Program-made: the position numbers and the translations under genes | The notes under the pieces: model-generated | Database searches by the model: none | Told to the model about the DNA's origin: nothing | What the model saw: only the letters and a program-made list of their open reading frames with translations | Shown: positions 9,601-16,255 of the stretch, piece after piece | How positions within the stretch are numbered: the first letter of the stretch is position 1 | Layout: every line of letters starts with the position of its first letter | Origin: Bacteroidia bacterium | GTDB taxonomy: Bacteria; Bacteroidota; Bacteroidia; B-17B0; Aurantibacillaceae | Length of the DNA stretch: 64,000 bases | Direction: 5' to 3' | NCBI GenBank assembly: GCA_016787785.1 | Contig: JAEUTO010000004.1 | Coordinates: forward strand, 124,001-188,000

Positions 9601-10812
9601 ATTAATTATAGAATTAAGGTTGTTTGGTTCCAGCAAAATTAAATATTGAATTACATTTGCCCAAGAGTTAAATAACTCGGATATGTTTTTGTCCATTGCA
9701 AAGTCATACAAGGCTTGATCTGACCTTTCAAATCTCGTTATTTCTTTGGCAGCTAAATATTCTTGAAATTCTACATTTTGAAACTGAATGCTTTTCCCAT
9801 CAAATGTTGGTACTAGAAGAGAGCGTTCATAGAACTCATCGATTTGAACGAGATTTAGGAAATTACTTGTCAAATTAGAATTAATATCATCAAAAAATGT
9901 CATTAACTCATCTTTTGAAATTTCATTCGTTTGATAAATTTCCATTGTTAAGGCAAGTTTTTCTAATACCCTTTTTGTAAGTTCATTGTTATTTCTTGCG
10001 GTTTTATCTTCTACTTTTAGTTTCTGATAAATGAATGTTTCTAGGAGTTCAGCTTTATTCTTGTTTAACAATTGATCTAGTCCTTCTTTTTTCCCTTGAA
10101 CGAAAATTTCGAGAATACGAGGAGAGTTTATTACCTCGTAATTATAGTCTCTTCTAAATTTTTCTAACACTTTGCGAATTTCATCTTCTGAGAACCCTGA
10201 TTGTATTAAATACCTATTAATATTTCCAAGAGTAAACGGCTTTATTTCTAACAATTGAAGTTTTAAACTTTGAAGTAAATTCTCATATTTCTTATAAACA
10301 TAATCTCTACATGAAATAATAATTTTAATATTGCTAAAATCATGTTTGAATTTTTTAATTAAAGCAACGCAATCGTAAAAATCGTCATTGTTGACTTCAT
10401 CGAGAGCATCCAAACAAACAATAATATTTGTATCATTTGTATTAAGATTAAAGTCAGGAGTGTAAATAGCTTTATCACTAATAGGCTTATAAGAGAGTTT
10501 AGCTTCATTCCTACTTAAATGCTCAATGATTTTGTCTTCTATGCTATGCCCTTCAAGTTTCTTTAAATCTAAGAAGATTGCCGATCTATTATTTTCAGCA
10601 GCTTTATTAGCGATTTCTATTAAAAGTCGACTTTTCCCGTTGCCTGGTTCGCCTACGATTACTAATCCATTGTATGTAAATAATTCTTCAAAGGACTGTA
10701 TGAATTTACTAACCCCTCCATACAAAAAGGATCTTGATTTATCATCCTTTTGAAGTGACTCTTTTATTTCTATACTTGGTAAAATATAGTTTTCTGTATT
10801 TTCGTAATTCAT
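6679..10812 (-). CDS. STAND/NACHT-like NTPase with C-terminal PD-(D/E)XK nuclease
   Basis: A 1377-aa defence-type protein. The NTPase is N-terminal: Walker A GEPGNGKS at residues 54-61 and Walker B IIVCLDALDEV at about 130-140, then a Ser-Cys-Arg-Asp sensor-like strand. A long helical region (about 330-1230) looks like HEAT/TPR-type sensor repeats. Near residues 1255-1300 a restriction-endonuclease-like core appears: Arg-Thr-Asp-Phe-Val-Ile-Asn, then Leu-Ile-Glu-Leu-Lys (D...ExK). A Lys-rich tail of about 40 residues follows. STAND proteins of the Avs/bacterial NACHT type sense phage products and switch on an attached effector; here the effector sits at the C-terminus, unlike classical Avs proteins. 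The gene is 10 nt after the HNH gene. The precise subfamily is not established. Confidence 0.8.
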   Translation of the reverse strand: MNYENTENYILPSIEIKESLQKDDKSRSFLYGGVSKFIQSFEELFTYNGLVIVGEPGNGKSRLLIEIANKAAENNRSAIFLDLKKLEGHSIEDKIIEHLSRNEAKLSYKPISDKAIYTPDFNLNTNDTNIIVCLDALDEVNNDDFYDCVALIKKFKHDFSNIKIIISCRDYVYKKYENLLQSLKLQLLEIKPFTLGNINRYLIQSGFSEDEIRKVLEKFRRDYNYEVINSPRILEIFVQGKKEGLDQLLNKNKAELLETFIYQKLKVEDKTARNNNELTKRVLEKLALTMEIYQTNEISKDELMTFFDDINSNLTSNFLNLVQIDEFYERSLLVPTFDGKSIQFQNVEFQEYLAAKEITRFERSDQALYDFAMDKNISELFNSWANVIQYLILLEPNNLNSIINYITKRGKSANSTLLERVLLSDKNLIKTLKKEDVESVFSNIFLMHQELNWYLRYDVISKLSLFYTPIAESLLKTSLHQYTKDIALENAIYLIEKFIDNDDFKDKTFWQAELLNIYKTNSSENVKRAVISALGSFKSLEIYKNNIKIEELNKNQLYDLTKGCINIDPNDIYTIELLINSVKNRGYNIYPMRSFEKVNSKEGIKYYLKAFLGDELLLSSFKVNPPDKYFFEDILENISNVYDEEIQNLLTEIILLPTSNAQVDRIIPDFIDLIKKKDSNYLSKLIEYFKNNGQLYIQHSYLYNLILLKFLTINNVEDFINEMLTIPDSRDRIIALFWHEFSFSADDEGKKIFEITKELFSAEYSQYQEQIDKYKLQQKKYPDIYEQFKYKLEPEPGKYSMDVFSYYSSNKKFIRENITETDEARMKYLLEDTVLKYDFRNANVTYKSVEKRQYTISNIIPTFDDALPLFTEFGVDIQKYRMKIIEYIPFAFANDRNKYAFSLLGDLSQDEMDYLYSFYTTERKDNTEDILVNNLFDICRNFSLLQFLPKLKQVVLDNKHEYYRRKEALDIINSLQPDAEFLQIVFDTYLNSTISDNEHILLTANEYLIGIPNPKRGAAIKWRMNKISLDPIEKEKENDEFETYDISHRHDDLPLPLGKISDLKFQDEFIAFFNEGIRICNLDQKYLPYAKFIWNTVIKYFDNLKIHRSYNPLENIKANILKNSDSKGYEFLYAALSRLKVAYADLLGKPLSFSESIKIYNSVKKKTYNNVNNAEDFYFIVEQIIDEDIKNWVVNEGAYNLIYELRDQEDLIQKTLKTQFWNGLLKRGLRDCDIRREEQLLDGKRTDFVINYGFIGQILIELKLCKNPDLTDPAYEKKLMQYIKGTNSDYGVFLVFQTTDTPTWVTQEPIVKSIYQKHLDSKQIRLKAFDCSTEVIIKKSIVKKKATTKGVSKKPVVKKKVSKKVPSKKTQIKKRSK

Positions 10813-10822
10813 TCTATTGTTT

Positions 10823-11989
10823 TTAAATTTTTACTGGTGGCCTATTATCCTTTATTTTTTTTAGCTCTAATTCTATCTCTGTCAATTCTGGATTAATGCG
10901 TCTCATACTCAATTTATGATTTATAAAATGTATGTACTTCATAGGTCCAAAGGTTTTATTCAGTGAAGGAATAATAAGAATGCTTATACCATCTCCTATC
11001 ATATCCTTATAATCAAATTTCGTTTTTTCAATTTTCACCGTGGCTGCTAATTTATTATAAAGAGTTATTGTTAACGAGACACAATCACCCAAATTCAATA
11101 GCGTTATTACATGTCCTCCTTCCCATCCGAACATTTCTAAGGTTTCAGTACTATCTTGACCAGGTTTGAAAAAGTTTGTACCATGCATTGGAATTTTATC
11201 TCTTTCTTCATGAGTCTTGGCCCACATATAATTCCTCAGCATTTGAGCTTCTTGGCTTTGAATAAAATTATCTCCTAAAAATTTAGCGCCAATTCCTAAA
11301 GCGGCTTTAGCTAAAAATCTATTTTCACTATTTGCTTCAAATGAAAAATCAACTTGTCCGTCCTTATTAGAATCTAATAAGGTATGCAACTCAGATAATT
11401 CACTTGGGATCTTAGAGAAGATATCAGTATCCGTTTTATCACCATTTCCAAAATATAATGGTGAGTCAGGAAATTTATTTTTTAATGACCGGGCGATGGT
11501 CGGATACCATGCTGGATTATTACTATAAACATATATAAACACAAAACCTGAATCAACATCTTTCTTTTTTAAATATGGTGGTTTTCCAACAACTGGAGGA
11601 AATTCTTCTCTAAGAGCATATGGCTTATGGAAATGGTAAATAAAATCTCCTGCTGGTCCTTTCCATAACTCACAAATATTATCCTCATAATCGAAGGCTT
11701 TAATTCTTCCCCAGAAGGTTAGTGGAAGTATTGGAGTTTCTTCTACTTTTGCATAATCAAACGCATACATTGCCATATGTGCTTGCATAAACCATCCACG
11801 AACGGCAGGAGCATCAATATGCAGTCCAGCGTGGCTATTACAAACACCACAAATATTATTCAATGTAAAAGGATTGTTTTCAGGCTTTCCAATTAATGAT
11901 GATGGAAGTATATGTTCTTGCGTAAATTTATATTTGGGCTCTTTTGCTTCTAACGCCTCTTTTTCTCGATTACAATACGCACAAACCAT
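10823..11989 (-). CDS. HNH-type endonuclease
   Basis: A 388-aa protein. The first 60 residues form a treble-clef/HNH zinc nuclease core: Cys-Ala-Tyr-Cys near residue 4, EHILPSSL (the catalytic-type His after Glu), then Asn-Asn-Ile-Cys-Gly-Val-Cys-Asn with a downstream His. The remaining 330 residues match no family I recognise and may give target or partner specificity. It lies 11 nt after the PemK-like toxin gene and 10 nt before the STAND gene, so it is in the core of the operon. It is likely a cytosolic DNA nuclease; whether it acts on phage or host DNA cannot be told. Confidence 0.75.
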   Translation of the reverse strand: MVCAYCNREKEALEAKEPKYKFTQEHILPSSLIGKPENNPFTLNNICGVCNSHAGLHIDAPAVRGWFMQAHMAMYAFDYAKVEETPILPLTFWGRIKAFDYEDNICELWKGPAGDFIYHFHKPYALREEFPPVVGKPPYLKKKDVDSGFVFIYVYSNNPAWYPTIARSLKNKFPDSPLYFGNGDKTDTDIFSKIPSELSELHTLLDSNKDGQVDFSFEANSENRFLAKAALGIGAKFLGDNFIQSQEAQMLRNYMWAKTHEERDKIPMHGTNFFKPGQDSTETLEMFGWEGGHVITLLNLGDCVSLTITLYNKLAATVKIEKTKFDYKDMIGDGISILIIPSLNKTFGPMKYIHFINHKLSMRRINPELTEIELELKKIKDNRPPVKI

Positions 11990-12000
11990 CTTTGTTTTAT

Positions 12001-12462
12001 TTAATCATTCTCATCTTCTGGATGAATCAGAATATTTATTATATCAACAGTACCACTAGACTTTAGCCCAATGCGTATTTCTTCGTATTCTGAATATGTG
12101 ACATTTCCCGACACTTTTACTATTTCGCCTTTTTGAAATTTATCTTGAAGATCATTTCGATGCATTTCGTATGTATCACAGCAGTCAAAAAAAGTGCGGC
12201 TAGTAAGTCCATTTGTGCTAGTTTGATTTATCGCAGGAAATAACACTAAAGAATAACCATATATCTGTGCCTTACGTTCAATAGTTTGTTCTTGTGAAGT
12301 ACCACACACTGTATGAATAGTATCATCTTCAATTGCAACTATTACATGTGGGTGGGGATCGCCTGTCGGATGGCTGAGATCATCATTTCTATACCAGAGG
12401 ATATCTCCAATTTCAAGCTCATTTTCATCAAAATCGTTTGTTATTGCAATCCGCTCTGCCAT
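12001..12462 (-). CDS. PemK/MazF-like toxin candidate
   Basis: A 153-aa protein. The pattern fits the PemK/MazF/Kid barrel: an early Gly-Asp-Ile-Leu-Trp strand, His-Pro-His-Val-Ile-Val-Ala, a Cys-Gly-Thr-Ser turn, a Thr-Phe-Phe-Asp-Cys strand, Tyr-Glu-Met-His-Arg, and a final helix after Gly-Asn-Val. MazF-type proteins are ribosome-independent mRNA endonucleases. The gene directly follows a Panacea antitoxin-domain gene (27 nt gap), the usual toxin-antitoxin arrangement, which strengthens the call. Similarity is at the pattern level, so another small beta-barrel toxin is possible. Confidence 0.6.
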   Translation of the reverse strand: MAERIAITNDFDENELEIGDILWYRNDDLSHPTGDPHPHVIVAIEDDTIHTVCGTSQEQTIERKAQIYGYSLVLFPAINQTSTNGLTSRTFFDCCDTYEMHRNDLQDKFQKGEIVKVSGNVTYSEYEEIRIGLKSSGTVDIINILIHPEDEND

Positions 12463-12489
12463 AAAATTTGAAGAATAATTCGATATTAT

Positions 12490-13068
12490 TTAACGTTCAA
12501 ATTTTTGTCTAAGTGCAAAGGTTTCTTTTGATTCTAAAATCATTTCTTCAGGAATATTGAAGAAATCTGCCATGTTTAACTCTGTTGCTTCAGGAATATC
12601 ATAAAAATCGTGAAGATCCATTGGAAAACTATTTGGCGAAAACGGGTTATTTATTTCATCTTCAAATTTCTTCCATTCAGGATATTCATGTGATAAATCT
12701 CTAAGATTCCAATGATTTAAATGACCGAATTTTTCCCATACTAAATCCAAAACTTCCATATCACTTTGTGAAAAATAAGTTATATCTGGTGTTTTAACTG
12801 ATTTCACAAGTAAACGACTGTTGGAAATAAACTCATTTACATAATCAGAAGATTGGGTCTTAGAAATATCCATTGTTTCACTTGGAACGGGACCGTGTTC
12901 TAAAGCGTAGTAGGAATCCTTTAAAATTGTTCTGCCGTATTTTAATAAATGATACTTATCAGCTAGCCATAACATTTTAATCAATTTCAGCCTATTAATT
13001 AACCCATCGCTGCTTTTTGAAGCAAGGTAATTTAAGGTTTGAACTGATTTTTTTTGTAGTCTATTCAT
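12490..13068 (-). CDS. Panacea (DUF4065/SocA-like) antitoxin
   Basis: A 192-aa protein. Its first 90 residues match the Panacea pattern: Lys-Leu-Ile-Lys-Met-Leu-Trp-Leu-Ala-Asp-Lys, then Tyr-Gly-Arg-Thr, then Tyr-Tyr-Ala-Leu-Glu-His-Gly-Pro-Val-Pro, followed by a Trp-Asn-Leu-Arg-Asp-Leu-Ser-His segment. Panacea is a known antitoxin domain that neutralises unrelated toxins by direct binding. Here it leads the operon, with a PemK-like toxin next. In this family the antitoxin may also repress its own promoter; a palindrome lies in the promoter region. Confidence 0.8.
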   Translation of the reverse strand: MNRLQKKSVQTLNYLASKSSDGLINRLKLIKMLWLADKYHLLKYGRTILKDSYYALEHGPVPSETMDISKTQSSDYVNEFISNSRLLVKSVKTPDITYFSQSDMEVLDLVWEKFGHLNHWNLRDLSHEYPEWKKFEDEINNPFSPNSFPMDLHDFYDIPEATELNMADFFNIPEEMILESKETFALRQKFER

Positions 13069-13076
13069 TGAATTAT

Positions 13077-13108
13077 TAAAGATACGAAATAATAATATTA
13101 TTGTAAAA
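13077..13108 (-). promoter_or_regulatory. Candidate promoter/operator of the Panacea operon
   Basis: On the minus strand TATCTTTA (13077-13084) is one base off TAnnTTTG and lies only 8 nt before the start codon. TTTT (13105-13108) sits 20 nt upstream in the -33 position. Between them is the perfect palindrome AATAATATTATT (13091-13102), where a repressor would block RNA polymerase. The promoter call is by consensus only. Confidence 0.4.
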
Positions 13109-13184
13109 TGTATTTAGTTAAAGTTTGCTTTACCTTATATAGTATAGAAATTCACTTTTTTGACCCTATTTATAAGTAAAACTC

Positions 13185-13313
13185 ATGAAAAAATTCTTTC
13201 AATATCTTTGGATTGACATTATCTATTCAAAACCTACTCAAAAGCTTCGTAATTGGACAAACCATTTACGTATCAAATATGGCAAAATTGAAGATGAATC
13301 AATCTATTCTTAA
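13185..13313 (+). CDS. Possible 42-aa basic small protein
   Basis: ATG at 13185 opens a 42-codon frame that ends at TAA 13311-13313, one base before the stop of the convergent gene at 13314. The product is basic and aromatic (starts MKKFFQYLWIDIIY). It is divergent from the Panacea gene. No family is recognised. It could be chance, given the AT-rich DNA, although it fills the gap exactly. Confidence 0.3.
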   Translation: MKKFFQYLWIDIIYSKPTQKLRNWTNHLRIKYGKIEDESIYS

Positions 13314-13802
13314 TTATTTCCCTGTTTTCTTTTTCTCCTCCTCTATTACTTCTAAAAAAAGCTTATGAAAGTTCTTTTGTAATTCTAATTTTGGAACTTC
13401 TTTTATACATGGTTTTTCTTCACTATGTAATACGGCTGCAATAATAAAATTAAAATCAGTACCAAGAAGTTTAAATTCTTTGTCCCAGTAATCCAATTTT
13501 TCACCCAGTGTTTTATCATTTGTTGGGTCTCTGAAAATAATTGTTGTTTCAACTGGCTCTCGCATCTCTTCAACTTTCTTTGTTCTTAGAATTCTAATGA
13601 TATTTTTTCTAAAATCATCAGTTCCCCGTTCCCTTATAAGAGGTATACGCTTCTTTGACCCACTCTCAAACACTAAATCATATAGCTCTTTACCTGCATC
13701 ATATGAAAGTATAAACCATCTTGGTTTACAAGCTTCTTTCTGCTTTAAAGCTTCTTCTTCTTTCTGCTTTTTTAAAAAAGCATCTCTGTCTAATATTGGC
13801 AT
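13314..13802 (-). CDS. Hypothetical protein, 162 aa
   Basis: A soluble, strongly charged protein with a Lys/Glu-rich coiled N-terminus (residues 8-25) and a Lys-rich C-terminus. The middle has Trp-Phe-Ile-Leu-Ser-Tyr-Asp and Thr-Thr-Ile-Ile-Phe-Arg-Asp strands. No domain is recognised. It lies about 245 nt upstream of the Panacea gene on the same strand, with a possible small gene on the other strand between, so it is probably a separate unit. The reading frame before its start continues as a stop-free Lys/Glu-rich stretch (13803-13922, minus) without a start codon. Confidence 0.5.
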   Translation of the reverse strand: MPILDRDAFLKKQKEEEALKQKEACKPRWFILSYDAGKELYDLVFESGSKKRIPLIRERGTDDFRKNIIRILRTKKVEEMREPVETTIIFRDPTNDKTLGEKLDYWDKEFKLLGTDFNFIIAAVLHSEEKPCIKEVPKLELQKNFHKLFLEVIEEEKKKTGK

Positions 13803-14045
13803 AATTAATTGGAGTTTGAGTTTGTTTATTTAGTGAATCAAGTAATGCTTTATTTTCGATTAAAAGTTTAATCTTGTCATTTTGTTCTTTTATATCATCA
13901 GTTTCTTTCTTCTTTTCTTGTCACTATAATCTTTGTAACTATCATTAATAGATTTAACTCCATTTTTGTTAGTATGGATAATTTAAATTAATAAAAGAGA
14001 GGCAAAATATACAGGTCAAGTTTATATAATCTTAATCTAACAGTC

Positions 14046-14065
14046 AATAGGTAATTTTACCTATT
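14046..14065 (+). repeat. TAGGTAA-TT-TTACCTA inverted repeat
   Basis: AATAGGTAA and TTACCTATT form a perfect 9-bp inverted repeat with a 2-nt centre. The same 16-bp core (TAGGTAATTTTACCTA) occurs at 38551-38566 and, reversed, at 38575-38590. This suggests a protein-binding operator rather than a terminator, as there is no GC stem or U-run context. The binding protein is unknown. Confidence 0.5.
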
Positions 14066-14129
14066 TTTTGATTTTAAATTTATACTAACTTTTTTGAAAA
14101 AAATGGTTGTAAGCCATGCTGTATATAGT

Positions 14130-14273
14130 TTACAAGGTTAATGGCCCTCGAAAGCCTTCTTTGGCCAGGTCAAAATAAAGCCGTAGCCGAACGATTTCAA
14201 GATTGTCAGCAATTACTCCTTTTTCTTGATAGATTTTCGCAAATTCTCTTGCATGAGCAAATATTGTAGAATA
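14130..14273 (-). pseudogene. C-terminal remnant of a decayed gene
   Basis: A 47-codon stop-terminated frame bounded upstream by TGA and lacking any start codon. Its composition looks like real protein (AHAREFAKIYQEKG, then Asp-Asn-Leu-Glu-Ile-Val-Arg-Leu-Arg-Leu-Tyr-Phe-Asp-Leu-Ala-Lys-Glu-Gly). It appears to be the last 45 residues of a helical protein whose 5' part was lost, possibly when the AlbA_2 gene module was inserted. The identity is unknown. Confidence 0.35.
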
Positions 14274-14307
14274 TCAGGATTAAAGATGTTTTATTTATCT
14301 TTATATA

Positions 14308-15672
14308 ATGAATAAAGAGGATAAAAACGATGCAATAGAATTAGTAAAGCAACTTACTCCACAAATTGAATTACGATTTGTTGGGCAGGAGGAAAAAAGA
14401 AATTTAAAAAAACTTTTTGTATCCCTTGGTGTTGTTAATACTGAGCAATTAACATTAAAGATATTCGACAAAATAAGTGAAAATATCGATTTTAGTCAAT
14501 TGCCTACTGTTATAGAGCTTGAGGCCATTATATATAAGGTGTTGAGTGAACTCAAGCCAGTGACATTAAACTATACCCCTCAATTAGAAGCGACTTTTCA
14601 AAAATTCATAAGAGTGTTTTTTAAAGTGTTAGGAAGTGTTGTACCTCTTGAGGCAGCGGATGTAGATACGATGAATGAAAAATTGACCGCAACATTAACT
14701 TCAATGGCATATAATGAAGGTTTAGATCCTGATGAAGTGGTAAATATTCTTAAGGGTTTCAATCTAACGGCAGAAAAAATATTAGTAAACAATACACCAC
14801 AAAATAACATGCTTCAGGAATTCAAAGAATTAAAATTTAATATTCTTTTCGAAACTGATAAAATCAGATATCTTTTAGATGTTGGTTTTAATGAAGTTTT
14901 CGCTATTTCAGATGCAATAATGAAAAATAGTGAAAATGTTAGGATTGCAGGAACTTTAGTAAGAGTGTGTGACATAAAAGATGTAAAATTCTTTACTATA
15001 ACAGATCCCAAGGCGCTTGAAAATGAAATGTATTGGAGTGGAACAATGAATCCTGACGTTAGAAAAGCAATGGACATTGGCAAATGGTCTGTGTCGAAAT
15101 TTTCAAAATTCGGTAAAGATGTAACCACAAAGTTTCTTACACCTGTTATCACTCCTGGTGTTTTAGTAGCCAACTCAGAAATAGCAGAAATGAGTTTAAG
15201 TGAACTACTTAAATCTGGTGAAGGGTCCTTAATTGAATTTAAAAGTCGGTTAAAAGGCTCTAAACAAGATGATTCTGGGAAACATATTATAAAAGGAATA
15301 ATGCAAACTATTGCTGCATTCTTAAATTCAAAAGGTGGCTATCTATTAATTGGCGTAAATGATGACGGAACAATTAATGGATTAGAAGAAGATTTTAAAT
15401 TAATAACAAAAGAAAATAAAGAGGATGGCTTTAAACTTGAGTTTGATAATTTGCTTTCTAAATTAGGAAATCAGGTTAGCACTCTTATAACACTTGATTT
15501 TGTAAATTATGAAAATAAAAAAATTGCATTAGTAAAAGTCAGAAAGAAATTCTCAAAACCCATTTATTTAAATAATGGAGAAGAATTATATATAAGAAAA
15601 AATGCAAGCAATGTAAAACTTAATACTCAAGCGTCTTTTGACTATGTTAATGAACATTGGCAAAAAAATTAA
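14308..15672 (+). CDS. AlbA_2 (Schlafen-like) domain protein
   Basis: A 454-aa protein. Residues from about 298 to 430 are an AlbA_2/Schlafen-like domain: the opening Gly-Glu-Gly-Ser-Leu-Ile-Glu-Phe-Lys, the helix Ile-Ala-Ala-Phe-Leu-Asn-Ser-Lys-Gly-Gly, then Leu-Ile-Gly-Val-Asn-Asp-Asp-Gly, and the final Leu-Tyr-Ile-Arg-Lys-Asn-Ala-Ser strand. Related proteins bind nucleic acids and some act in antiviral defence. The N-terminal 295 residues are helical and unrecognised, and may sense or oligomerise. It is monocistronic, divergent from the Panacea side, and ends about 35 bp before a run of 14 G. Confidence 0.75.
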   Translation: MNKEDKNDAIELVKQLTPQIELRFVGQEEKRNLKKLFVSLGVVNTEQLTLKIFDKISENIDFSQLPTVIELEAIIYKVLSELKPVTLNYTPQLEATFQKFIRVFFKVLGSVVPLEAADVDTMNEKLTATLTSMAYNEGLDPDEVVNILKGFNLTAEKILVNNTPQNNMLQEFKELKFNILFETDKIRYLLDVGFNEVFAISDAIMKNSENVRIAGTLVRVCDIKDVKFFTITDPKALENEMYWSGTMNPDVRKAMDIGKWSVSKFSKFGKDVTTKFLTPVITPGVLVANSEIAEMSLSELLKSGEGSLIEFKSRLKGSKQDDSGKHIIKGIMQTIAAFLNSKGGYLLIGVNDDGTINGLEEDFKLITKENKEDGFKLEFDNLLSKLGNQVSTLITLDFVNYENKKIALVKVRKKFSKPIYLNNGEELYIRKNASNVKLNTQASFDYVNEHWQKN

Positions 15673-15705
15673 AATCTTGACTTTTCCTAACCAGAGCCCA
15701 ATAGT

Positions 15706-15719
15706 GGGGGGGGGGGGGG
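15706..15719 (+). repeat. Homopolymeric tract of 14 G
   Basis: Fourteen consecutive G in AT-rich DNA, between the AlbA_2 gene stop (15672) and the next ATG (15784). Such tracts change length by slipped-strand mispairing. Here it could alter promoter spacing or mRNA leader length of the 15784 gene about 64 bp downstream. An assembly or sequencing artefact is also possible. Confidence 0.9.
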
Positions 15720-15783
15720 AGAATTAAAAATAGTCGCAATTACTAAATGATTCAATTTAAATAAATAAACTAACCAAAGAAAT

Positions 15784-16230
15784 ATGTTAAGTAAATTAGA
15801 CAAAGCTTTAGCTCTTTATAAAGCTAAGCAAAACAAAGAGATAGAAAAAATAGCAGAGCATATCGATAAAACTGCAAAATTCAAACAAGAGTATAAAATT
15901 ACTGAAATTGCTGTTATACATCCAAAATATAACTTGGCAAAAAATTCTTTTGAAGAAATGGACTTTGATGTATTAGTCCATTATTCTAATGAAGAAATCA
16001 GCAAGGCAATTGGAAATTTTCCAGATGGAAATTTATTGAGTGTTGAAATGTATGGAGATACTTTTCATGTATTAGTTCATCCAGATTACAACGAACAAAA
16101 GATTACTGTTGAAACGAGATATGGCAGTATGACAACGAAAGACCATTATTCCAACAAAGAAATAACAACAGACTTGTTAGATGAAATAATTACTGACAAT
16201 TTTGATAATATTGTTTCGTCATATGGTTAA
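15784..16230 (+). CDS. Hypothetical protein, 148 aa
   Basis: A soluble acidic protein with a Lys-rich helical N-terminus (residues 1-35) followed by alternating strands (Phe-Asp-Val-Leu-Val-His-Tyr; Phe-His-Val-Leu-Val-His-Pro). No family is recognised. It lies 25 nt upstream of the 16256 gene on the same strand, so it may be the first gene of that nuclease operon, perhaps as a partner or immunity protein. This rests on context only. Confidence 0.5.
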   Translation: MLSKLDKALALYKAKQNKEIEKIAEHIDKTAKFKQEYKITEIAVIHPKYNLAKNSFEEMDFDVLVHYSNEEISKAIGNFPDGNLLSVEMYGDTFHVLVHPDYNEQKITVETRYGSMTTKDHYSNKEITTDLLDEIITDNFDNIVSSYG

Positions 16231-16255
16231 ATATGAAATAAAGAAAGTTTAAAAA

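Larger units (their letters stand above)
13803..14307. other. Gene-poor stretch with decayed reading frames and an inverted repeat
   Basis: 505 bp without an intact gene. The minus strand carries a start-less Lys/Glu-rich frame at about 13803-13922 and a separate start-less fragment at 14130-14273 (listed separately). The plus strand holds a 9-bp inverted repeat at 14046-14065, and TATCTTTA (14296-14303), a near-consensus -7 box just before the ATG at 14308. It looks like a junction between two cargo modules. Confidence 0.5.

Noticed and set aside
7637-10753. Several 60-96 aa plus-strand frames inside the STAND-nuclease gene
   Set aside because: They are antisense to a 1377-aa gene with clear motifs and have no domains or start context of their own.
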